64,000 nucleotides of DNA from Syngnathus acus (lineage: Eukaryota > Chordata > Actinopteri > Syngnathiformes > Syngnathidae), in NCBI RefSeq assembly GCF_901709675.1, contig NC_051099.1, positions 1,054,001 to 1,118,000 on the forward strand, given 5' to 3'. Below the pieces are notes generated by a model. That model worked only from the letters and a program-made list of their open reading frames with translations, made no database searches and had not been told where the DNA came from. Below are positions 25,501 through 36,188 of this stretch, one piece after another (the first letter of the stretch is position 1; each line of letters begins with the position of its first letter). The position numbers and the translations under genes are program-made.

Positions 25501-28500
25501 CCTCCGGAATCCAAATGCGGGGGAAATGTCCGATAAGCTAGTGCTATCTGATATGCCTTTTGATATTTTTTTTGCCTTCTCGGGTGGCAAAAACACTGCA
25601 GAGAGAGAGAGAAAAATCATAAAATACTCATGAAATAAATAATATAATAATAAATTGAAAAAAAAAACACAAATATATTATAAATAATATAAATATAATA
25701 TAAATATCAAATAAAATGGTTTTAGGTTTTAAACTAGTACTAATGGAAATACAAATATGAGGCAGTGTGGTGGAATAATTGTGAGTAGATCTCATTCACA
25801 GAATGTTCAATTAAGTAGAGAAACTGGATGGATAGAGAACAACTATGTAAGTTGACTTTTTTTTAATTGCAGGGACAAACTTCTTGCGAGCAAAAGTTTC
25901 TTTGACTTTCTTTTTCTCATCCGGTCGGGGCGGGGCTGTTAAATGCACTACCAAAGGATTTGGAAGAAACAAAAGAGAGTACAGCGAGTGATCACATCGT
26001 CCACTGGGAGCCAAGTGTTGCGGAAAAAACAGGGCATGTTCAGGAAGTATGCTTAAAAAGCCTCAAATGTGTATCAAACATCCGCAACACAAGCCACACA
26101 ACAAAAGGATTGGGCGCATCAAGACAAACACGGTCGGTCCCGATAGTCCATTACCTCAACCTGCATGTGGCTCCGCCTCCACCATGACCCTGTCATTCTG
26201 TCCGCCTTTTACCGACTCATTACTCCCGCCACCTATCTGCCACTGCTCACCATCCCTCGTCCACCTGTTCGTTCTCCTCATCCCATCTTCCCCGCAGCTC
26301 GGCTCCCCGATGATGTCAAGGTAGGCCACGTGGTGAGTCACGCACACTCCTGACCTTTCATTGCACCTTAAGGAAAGAAGGATTTTTCGTCTCTCTCGTG
26401 ACGGGGCTTCAGCCTGGCGCTGGACGGGGAAGAAGGAGGGGGGGGGGGGTGGGGGCTTGTGCTGTCAAGGCGCAGAGTGTCATGCATGACCCCCAGTTGG
26501 CCCGCAGGCTGACAGGAGGCCCAACTGCTATTTGTTGTCTGAAACACCTTTGAGGAAGATGTCAGGGGCCATCTTTGTGGCACATCACCTGCCCCCTGAG
26601 ACCTTCTGGATACACTTCACCTTTATGAACAACCTCCATCCAAACACTTTACAGATGATATGTATCTCATCCATAAGAGCAGTGAACTCATAGATGGTGG
26701 CCGTGTGGAAATTGTAAAGATGGTCAAACTCTCTCATTTTTGTCTTCTGTCAGCTGCAAGCAGCACCAATGTTTCACGTTTGGATTCTCAGAAGTGGGAT
26801 TATGTTGGTGATAAGTGACAGTTACTTTCATTTGATGTGGTATTTCTCATTTGGAATGTGTAGGTTGTTGTACGTAAGCGAGCCGAGTCCTACTTTCCAC
26901 AGCGCCTGGCCCACAATGACAAACCCCTTTGTCAGTGACAGGGGCTTTGTAGAGATTTACATGCCTATGCGGGGATTTTTTTAATTGACATTATCCAGAA
27001 CAATGGAGCATACGAAGGGATGGAACTAGGTCACAAACGTATTATCCATTTGATGTTTTTGACAACACTTTTATCCTATTCTATCTTTAGATGCAAAGGA
27101 AGCATTTCATGATTTGCGCCTTTGATATTTGCTTATGCAGCTGCTGAAAAACACGTCTTGTTGTTCAAGTGCAGCATAGTGAAAAGAAAACCTTGTAAAA
27201 CAGGAAATATTCTGCCCATAGACACATTTCAACCATTTTTGAAATTGCCTGTCACACTTATTTGACTTGAGATTTTGTTTCAATTCATTTTGCAAACTCC
27301 AAAATGATTTCGCATCAGATGTTGGGCAGGTTGTCACCATCCAAAGTGATCATGAACGCATAGCTGGTGAACTCTGGGTCACGATGGACCAAAGGCTATT
27401 TAGGGCTAACAGTAGAAGCACCACCAAAAAGTGTTCATGGGGGTTCTCACAATCTAGCCGTGATCACACATCCGCTTAGCCTCGTTACATTTCTCAGTGT
27501 GTCTATAAGTTTAACGACCTACAGTGACACAATAGATTAGTTTAAAGAGGAGTAAACAGAGAGTTGGGGAAAAGGTTTCCACATCCCTGGGAGGCGGGGC
27601 AGACAAGAACTATGAAGGCCAAACCAAAAATAAAGAACAAGACGGTGGACTTTATTAAATAGTCAACATAAAGCTTGCTTAAAGTTTATTTTGTCAATGA
27701 AAATATGATTTCAATGTTAAGTTTCATTATTTTGGTTTTATTTATATTTATTATATTTGATGTTGAATTATTTTGTGACTTTTCTATATGACCCTGGGGG
27801 TTTAAAGTTTGATATCAGCCATCTTTCAATGGCTATCAAACCGGCAATAGCTGGCAAAACGCTGGTTGCGAATGATTCCCGAGTTGTTGTCAAAGCAACA
27901 TCTAAAGCAGCATCATTGTTTGTTTTGTCGTTGATATGGACCAATGTCAGCTATCTCTCGGGGGCCTTCTTCAGTTCCGTGCCCTCGGCAATTGACTGGC
28001 CCTGGTGTCATGTCCTCTTTGTGACATGACTCCAACCTGATGGTTGAAGGGTGAATATGGCCCCTGGGACACATGACTGGAGATGGCGAGATGGCTTTGT
28101 GAGTGTGACATTTAGGATAGAAGTGGCTTGAAGAATGACACTGCTGTGCCAACACATGGTGCCAATGTCAGCGTGATCTAACCTAGTCCTGAGAATCCTG
28201 ATGACCCCCCCCCCCCCCCCCAAGAATTTAACAAGACGTAAAAGTGGCTCGTTTGCTTCAGGGCAGATTTAGCTGTGTCGATTTTAATCTAAAAGCCACA
28301 ATGATGGTTGGTCTATTTTTAGGTATTTTGTGAGGTTTTTTTTTTCTTTTTTTACAAGCCATTCACAGTCTGCAATTGTTACCAGGATTGGGCACGCTTA
28401 ACATTTGAGATCTACTTTGAATACTAACACGACTTTTTCTTTCCGTTTCCAGCCACAAGTGTGAATAACTTCAGGCTCATTTTAAAATGATTACTACAAT

Positions 28501-29127
28501 CATTTTCCATGGTGAATTTTCAAGTATTTCAAAAGGGAGGAGAGGCTTATGTATCATACGCAGGCTGAGAAGAGATATTCATCCACAGAATGCTCCGGGA
28601 AATAGTATTTGTATGATATAGGTCATAACAGCTCTCAATGTCAGCGCAGCACAAAATCCAATTATCTTAGTCATACGTGACACGCCGACCTTTGACTTAA
28701 CATTCAAACGGTGGAGCATTTCGGCGGCGCCCGTCGAGCCGTGGGAGGTATGAAAAATAGTATTTCTTTTTGACTATACGCTTATCTTGAACCGGAGCCC
28801 TATTTATATAAGCTCTGTGTTGTGTCCTTCATCGCTCATGGCAACTTCAACTCCCAAGGAGAATGGAGATCAGATAGGGAGGTCCAGCATCAAGGAGAGG
28901 GAAGCCATTTAAAGGTGACATTTTAGTCAACACAGCAGATGCTGCCAATCTGTCTTTCCTTGGCTCCGTCTTCTGCACTCCTATCACTTTCTCTCTCTGC
29001 CTTGCCATCGCTCTTTCTCGTGCCTTTGCTTTCCTCCCTCTTTCTCATTCCCCTCCGTTCGTTCACCATCCCCCTTGTGCTGACGAGGCAAAGAGGAACC
29101 GGCGTAATAAAAGGAAGCACTAATGAA

Positions 29128-29411
29128 AGGTCAGAGGGGTCACCGTACATGCATACCTTTGGCGGACAAGAGGTCGTTTACTGTATTCCAAGGGGACGGA
29201 CCGTTTCACTTTTTGACTGGGACGAGAGGTTGTCGAAAGTTCAAAAGGTTGCAAGAAAGGTCACCTCCGGCTTGAGACTCTGTACATCACCGAGTCAGAG
29301 GTCGACACAGGAATGTCAGGATAAACTAGAGGTTGGACGCAGGGTCAAAGGTGTTGCCTCCAGCTCCTCTATGAAAAAACATGGCGGAATTTGAACTCAA
29401 ACTAGAGGTCA
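29128..29411 (+). promoter_or_regulatory. Dense same-strand cluster of AGGTCA-like half-sites
   Basis: Eleven AGGTC/AGGTT/GGGTC-type half-sites start at 29128, 29137, 29171, 29227, 29246, 29258, 29299, 29330, 29342, 29349 and 29406, all on the plus strand within 284 bp. The first two form a DR3 (AGGTCA-GAG-GGGTCA) and 29342/29349 form a DR1. The AGGTY words alone are more than ten times the random expectation for this length. Spacing is irregular, so this is not a simple tandem repeat. It may be a homotypic nuclear-receptor enhancer; not proven. Confidence 0.4.
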
Positions 29412-30000
29412 AACTGTAACCACAGCAGGTATAGGGCCAAAGTTTCACCGAGATTTAATATTGTAATTTTGTGCAGTGAAGGGCGTATTACATGATGGAG
29501 CATATTTCATTCAGACTGTCAAAAAGGAATTAGAGTGTTTAATTAAGGTGCAAGAATGACTTTTGCTGCACTGAATAAAATTTATGCAAGTAATATACAG
29601 CAAGATCCCACGGCGGCCATTCTTACTAACACTCAGAGCAGTAAAAGGTGTTGGCTGCAAGAGGGGGATAAAAAATAAAGTGCAAATGTTTCAATAATGT
29701 AAATAAAGCCATTCGGAGCTAACAGATTAAACTTTGTTACCTGCATTATCTCAACGGAGAGACGAAAGCAAGAATTGATCTCAATTGAATCCGAGGTAGT
29801 CAACAGTGAGGGAGGGCAGGCAGTGGTGGAAATTCAAAGGGGAGGACACTGCCATCTCCTGGAGGATTCCATTTAGATTTACAAAGGCCAAAATCCACCT
29901 GAAAGTGGACATCTTCGCCAAATAGAAAATGCCAAATTACAGATGATCTTATTAAATTGCAAAGTCTACAGTCACCCACATCTCGAAGATCTTATTTCAA

Positions 30001-30042
30001 ATAGTATAGTATAGTATAGTATAGTATAGTATAGTATAGTAG
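30001..30042. repeat. ATAGT pentanucleotide microsatellite
   Basis: About eight tandem copies of a 5-bp unit (ATAGT). Confidence 0.95.
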
Positions 30043-30823
30043 TGACAACATTATTAAAAGTCACTGTTGCTGTCCAAATCCACCTGGACCTTTTTTGCTG
30101 TTTCTTTTCTTTTACTAATTGTAATATTAAAACCTTTAGACACAAAAAGCACAGTGGATTACGTTTAACCTTATTGGGGGGAAAAGCCAAACAAACTTTG
30201 CCCGCTAGGAGGCCTTCATTGTAATCATTCCAGACAAAAGGCCCATCCGTCCATCCGTCTGTGTGCTTGTTGATTGTTTTGTTGGAACGGGTGGCCCGGA
30301 CTGTGTTGGACAGTGCCGGCCGGCTCACTGCATCTATTGGATTAGGGAGGGATTTTAAACTGGGATTAGGCTATTGGGCTGCAGGCAGCATGGGGTGAGC
30401 ATGGGTGAGCCTTTACATCACTGGTGGGATGTGGGAAAGTAGTCCGACATCACAGAGTTGTGTCTTTTTCTTTTTGCTCCACTTGGCTTGACTGTCTTGG
30501 GCACAGCGATTGATGAATCATGAATCTGTTTTGCTTCACTCTGGTAAGAATCAATTTTTGCCGAACATATCTGGTAATACTCGAAAGATAATCCTTGCAG
30601 CGATAAAGAGGAGCTGCAACGTTATTGTTGACACGAATCTCTCTTGTAGGCTGTTTCATATGATTAATCCAAATACAAAGACTAGCTACAATATTATGAC
30701 CACTTGCCTATTTAAACTATACAAGAGTGTATTTTTTGTCTTTACATCAAGTGCTATGATATATCATAATAATGAACACTGACTGTTTTTTTAAATTTGG
30801 AACTTTTTTTTGTTTGTCTTCAG

Positions 30824-33034
30824 GATGGCTCCTCAGAGAGCATCTATGAAGCACCCCACGATTCATCACTGAAGGACGTGTTACCAAAGTACCACTGCAG
30901 CCCTCTTCTAAGGCGTAGAGCTCAATGGACTGGCTCAGATCCAAATATCAGTTATGTAAGTTTATCAGACGACTCACAAGTCAGTCAAACACCGCAATTG
31001 CATAATAGGGGCAGATTTGAATCCAGTTAAAAATATCATTGTCATTATTTAAACAATTCATAGTTTAATCATTTTGGGCTTTCTTATCTTTTTATATTTC
31101 AAGTTCATTTGTTTTTTTTCCCCCCCCAAGGTCCAAACATCAAATAATGCACGATTAAAAAGAAACAATAGAAGGTATGTGCATCATTTTATTGGGGCAA
31201 GCAAGTTGAGCTAAGTCAACTATGATACAACTTTTTTTCTTAATATTTTTGTAGGTCTTGTATCCCAACTTCAGCAATAGAAAACGAAAGATCAGGTTAG
31301 TGGAAAGTATTTACTTTCATATTTGACTCTCTTTAATCATGTTTATCTTTTGAATCACATGTTGTATAAAGATGCTTTTGGTAAACGGTGTTTTCTCTTA
31401 CAGAAACAGATTATACTTGTTGGACAGCATCGGCTCTCGGAAATGATGTTCATGATCAAGAGACAGAACGAAGGACGGGTAGGTGAAGATTTCTTGCATT
31501 TATTGAAATGACATCAGCCAGCACACAAATGTTGTCTAACTGAGTTCCTTCCTGATCTTTACATGGACCTCAAAAGTCAGCTGTCAAAGCAGCACTGAAG
31601 ATCCAACGAAGGAGCTGAAGTCTGGAAAGACGAAAGATGCTCTACCAGTTCAGGTAAAAAAAAAGAGCTATATTACACTGACTTTTTATTTTCAGAGAGA
31701 CGTTCAAAGTCAGATTTTCAAATGTCACTCAAAGACAACTCATTACAATGATTCGCCCGGCTGAGCAGAGTTTAGCTTTGCGTAATCCTTTGCTCACATG
31801 ACTTTGTGCGCCAGGCATGCAGGTAGCAATGCCCGTGTCGGCGCACGTGTCATCGCACGTGAGCAGACGTGACACAAGCCGTTTGTCCTCTACGTGTCCG
31901 ACCGAGTAGTGAAAAGAAGCTCCCGCAAATGTTACTTCTTTAATCTCCTGATGTTTGAAAACAACTGAAGGCAAGCATGCGAGTGAACGTGGTCGCTTGT
32001 ACTGTCTGCCAAATCTGATTCACCCTTCTCTTTAATCTCTTTTATAACCTTTAATCTTCTTTCAAGGACCCTGCACCTAACTCTTTTCACATGGCCAATA
32101 GTCTTGAGGAAAACAGCTGAAGAATAAATGACAAGACTAGTCTTAACATTGTGCTCACTCAAGTATGAACGCTGTGATATTCCAGAGTGGTAAAAGTGCA
32201 GAAGAGAAAGATGGAGCGCTGACTTCCACAGCAAGAAGATTGAAGATGTTTCATGATTTGGTGCAAGCCAAAAAAAGAAATCAGGATGCTTCTGGAAAAG
32301 GAAAGAACCGGCCGAATAAGAGCAGTGAGTATTTGACTTTTGTATCCGCATTGGGACAGCGTGATTGTTGTTATAATACAAATGGACTTGTTGCCAGATA
32401 ATTCATCACACGTGTTAAGTAACAGCAACCCGGTGTTGACCTGCATCGGCCTCGGCAAACGGACTGAGAAAAAATCTTCTGGAGACGCTCAGCAAGAAGA
32501 AGTAAAAACCCCAAATGAGGATTTAAGGACGAAATGTGTTTGGAACCCATCTGAGTGTTCTCAGGCCTGTTCGCCTTTCTATTCTACGTGCCACCCACCT
32601 GGACACGAGCCGCCGTGGCTTTGCGCTAGCCACTTGTTGCTTCCTCAGGCAACGCAATGGGAACGCTTTGAGAGTCTGATTCGGGAACTGGACAGAAAAG
32701 AATTGGAATTTTCATCAGCCACAATTGCAGATTCAACCAGAGATATTCAACCCACACAAGACAAGGTAAGATTTCATGCCATTGTGTACCGTAATTTTCG
32801 GACTATAAGTCGCACCGGAGTATAAGTCGCACCAGCCATAAAATGCCCAAAAAAGTGAAAAAAAACATATATATGTATATAAGTCGCTCCTGAGTATAAG
32901 TCGCCCCCCCACCCAAACTATGAAAAAAACCGCGACTTATAGTCCGAAAATTACGGTACATTAGATGATGTTCAACTCTCCCTTACAGGTATGTACAGGC
33001 TATAAATGGCTTTTATATATAGATTAGATAGATC

Positions 33035-33076
<42 letters not shown>

Positions 33077-34926
33077 ATTTGAAGTTTGAACTAAAGTAAC
33101 CCTCAATGTAAACACTGTATGGCTTTTGGAGGTTGACCTAGATTCAGAACAGAAAAAAAAAAAAAATGCCAAGGAATACATCATTTGGGCAGCTGTCGTC
33201 CATCTGTCATAGCATTTAATCTCCCACTTGCCCCGACAGATGATCAAATTTGGAGATTTTCACACCCGCACGGCGCTGTCGCCTTTGATGAAATCACATG
33301 ATACACGCTCTTTGGTAAGCATTTACCGACCCATCTTGAAAGTGTGCATTGTGATCATCAGCTCTCTTATACCGTTTGTTTTAAAGCTGGAAAAGAATGG
33401 ATCCAAACCAAGCCAGAACCAGACTGAGGACCCACCACGGGCTGACACCACAGCGGAGAAAGAAGTTACAGCTGTCATCGTACGTCCACAAATCCATCTA
33501 TATGGGATAGATCATTTGATCTGACTGCCACTGCTGGAAAAAAAGAATCTTGAGCATATCAAGAAAATGTTTCTTTTTATTGCAGCGTGTCGACACCCCA
33601 AAAGCAGAATCTAAGAAGAGAGAATCTGGTGTCGGAAGGATACTCGCTGAAGGATGCAAGCTCTCCAGTAATTCAATGGAAAGCCTCTATAGTCGACAAA
33701 GTTCCTCAAGTAAGAATACAAGAAAAATCATTCCAATTGGAATCACTGGCCAACTGCAATTTTTTCTTTTTCTGAATCCAAATCCCAGGATCATTTGATT
33801 GTAATTTCCCATTTCAGGTGGAGTCACAAGTGATTGTTCCAGTAACAGAGACAGTCTCCGGCTGGAGGATGAGCTGGTTTGCGCAAGACACTTCTGTGGT
33901 CGAGCGAGAGTCCATACAGAGTTTACGCCGAGTCCGTATGACACGGAATCCCTCAAACTCAAGGTATTCAACTCTAAGAAGTGAAGAAATATTCAAGTGA
34001 AAAGTGTCAATATTCCCAATTGAATGTCCACATTATAAATAACGTCTTATTCAGGTTGGTGACGTGATTGACATCATCCACAAGCGCCCCATGGGAATAT
34101 GGACTGGGATGCTGAACAACAAAATAGGCACCTTTAAATTCATCTACGTGGATGAGTTCACGGAGGAACTTCCTGAGACACACAAAGCAAGACAAAAATG
34201 TCGATCCACTATCCATGAAGTGTTGAGGCGCCTCAGTTTGGAGGTTGTTTTTATTTGTCATGCCCAAAACATTTGATATCACCGAGTGCTTTGCTGACTC
34301 GAACTTGTGCACTTGTATTGCCAGGAATATTCCAATTCTCTGCAGCAGAACGGCTATCAAACAGTAGATGACTTAATGAGGCTGAAGGAGCATCACCTGA
34401 CAAAACTCAAAGTGACTGATCCAGAGCACAGGCATCGTCTGCTCGCTGCTGTCGAGTCCTTGCAACAACTGCGTTACAGTGAGTAGTGAGGAACTCACAT
34501 GCCAGACCTTTTATACATGTCAGAACTATAGAAAGATGATTCGGAATTTTTAAAAGAAAAAGTTCATTTGGCTTCATTATCATTCCTTTTGAATGAAAGG
34601 TTTTTATCTCATTTTTGAATGTTGACACTGTACAAATTCTTATCTATTTTTAAATGCAATTTTAAAGCTAACAAACCTAAACCTTTTTTTTTGTTTTAAA
34701 GATGAAGAGTCCTTAGTCCTAGGCAACGCTGTGACAGTATGTTTTCTTCACCACAGCTAATTGTCACTTGGAGAAGGAGCCCAATCAAGAGGCCAAGACG
34801 GAGAACACCAAAGGAGACACAAATACCTGCCTGAGAGACTCTGGCTGCCACATGACCTCTGACATCAGCCGAGAGGACACAGAGCTTCAATTTCCTTGCG
34901 AACCTGTGCAGATGACAGCTTCGTGA
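30824..34926 (+). CDS. samsn1: SAM/SH3 adaptor of the SAMSN1/SASH family, 5' end not found
   Basis: Intracellular signalling adaptor of the SLY family (SAMSN1/HACS1, SASH3, SASH1); in mammals SAMSN1 dampens lymphocyte receptor signalling. Fourteen exons join in phase: 30824-30955, 31131-31174, 31255-31295, 31404-31478, 31577-31653, 32186-32324, about 32485-32765, 33240-33314, 33387-33479, 33586-33709, 33818-33963, 34055-34243, 34325-34478, 34757-34926 (about 579 aa visible). The last five carry the family core: SMESLYS before a Ser run, [17 protein letters not shown], an SH3 domain with [18 protein letters not shown], a SAM domain ([25 protein letters not shown]) and a late RDSGC. The wording is closer to SAMSN1 than to SASH3 or SASH1. 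The earlier exons have no known domain. Exon 1 with the start Met is missing; the 32485 acceptor and the GTTGTT donor after 34243 are weak. SASH-like paralogue assignment remains possible. Confidence 0.8.
32785..32960. mobile_element. Palindromic MITE with perfect terminal inverted repeats
   Basis: A 176-bp element sits in the samsn1-like intron between 32766 and 33239. Left end starts TGTACCGTAATTTTCGGACT; the right end is its exact reverse complement, giving 29 bp of inverted repeat including TA bases that may be the target duplication. ATAAGTCGC recurs four times inside and once in reverse. It has no coding capacity. TA-flanked ends and perfect inverted repeats fit a Tc1/mariner-related non-autonomous element. 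The near-perfect ends suggest a fairly recent insertion. Confidence 0.85.
33036..33070. repeat. TA dinucleotide microsatellite
   Basis: Run of TA repeats in the same samsn1-like intron, just downstream of the MITE. Confidence 0.9.
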
Positions 34927-36188
34927 AATGATATCTAATGGCCCGAACCAATGTTTATATTTACTTGCATCAACATAATTATAAACATTGTACAGGGGCA
35001 TGCTCATGTTGAGCTCGGACTCCCAACCCCAACAATTTATCCGAGCAAATGTAAGATTTCTGTTTGCAGAAGTAAAATATTTTATGTGATGATCAATTAT
35101 TGGAAAAAAAACCATATAAAATGACTGAATAACATCAATTCAGAATGTAGTCAAAGTTCAATTCATCTCAAAATGCATCCACAAGAAGTAAAACTACAGA
35201 GCGCACGTTGCTAAAATCTGCAGAAAGACTGATGCTAAGCTAATGCTATGAAAACGAGGGCATCATAGACACACAATAATATTAAAGTTAAAATACAGTT
35301 TATAATTTGTGTGTCATCTCAAGCTTACCGCCTTACTGTGTCGGACGTTTCCATAGATTGAAGGAGGTGAACCCTCAATGAAACCAAGTCTTTCGGCAAA
35401 TCTCCACTTCGGCATCGTTGAGTTCTTCCGGGTAATAAAGATGGCGGATTGGAGAAACCTTTTGGCTGCACCCATGATTACCTTGTTTGGTACAGACTGG
35501 GACATCAACGATAAAAATACATCATAGATCAAACTGAACGGAGTAAAAATATCCCCCAAACAGATTATAAAAGTATCTCCAAGTGCACAATCAAATGTAT
35601 TTAAAAGGTAAAGAAAAGTCTGACCAATTTCCAGTCCATGTAATCACTTTTATTAACAACTCCTCAGCTGTTCAAAGTGGTGAAAATGCAAATCTTAATT
35701 ATTATTATAATAATGACAAAAATCCTTCCTTAATATTGAACCCATATCGGTTTCAAGGCATCCACGTGAAAGATGTCACTATTCAATATTTTCAAAACAT
35801 GGTGGTATGGCAGTCATATCATCTGATACTGACAATTCAGAGACTTTCAAAGCCCTGCAATGCATACCCTCAATATTCTAGGGATTTCCTAAAAGCGCAT
35901 TGGCCAAAAAAACCACACTGAAAAGTCTTTCATAATGGAAGAATATTTAAAATATGTTCTATTTACATCAATGTATCATACATAGATAATACACAGTCCA
36001 CTTTCTAAACACAGAATATAATGAAAAAGAAAATACATTCAACTTTTTAAAAAAAACTATTTAAAAACCATAGCTTTGCTTGCATGTATGCATACTAACA
36101 ATTTGGAAATGTGTATTCCAACAAGTGCAATATACCGAACGTGTATTATAGACACATGTACTATAATAGAAAACACTACAATAGTAAT
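34927..36188. other. Convergent intergenic region samsn1-like / gdpd5
   Basis: Contains the 3' untranslated regions of two convergent genes. AATAAA on the minus strand at 35648-35653 is a candidate poly(A) signal for gdpd5. For the plus-strand gene only an ATTAAA near 35281 was noticed. No other coding exon is seen. Confidence 0.5.

Larger units (their letters stand above)
19335..30823. other. Gene-poor non-coding stretch, right part
   Basis: No supported coding exon. Contents include CT repeats near 20237-20262, a CAG run near 20387-20401, CCCTG repeats near 23098-23135, a homopolymer C run at 28205-28221, a pentanucleotide repeat at 30001-30042, a perfect DR2 site at 22577-22590 and the half-site cluster at 29128-29411. 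If the samsn1-like gene has a far upstream first exon, part of this stretch is its first intron; I could not identify that exon. Confidence 0.55.

Noticed and set aside
28939-29394. 151-aa plus-strand ORF starting with Leu/Ser-rich sequence
   Set aside because: The hydrophobic start comes from a CT-rich tract and the rest has no recognisable similarity; the interesting signal there is the half-site cluster, not a protein.
32041-32123. Extra samsn1-like exon beginning after TTCAAG at about 32067
   Set aside because: In the required phase it runs into a stop (AAC AGC TGA); the exon starting at 32186 keeps the frame instead.
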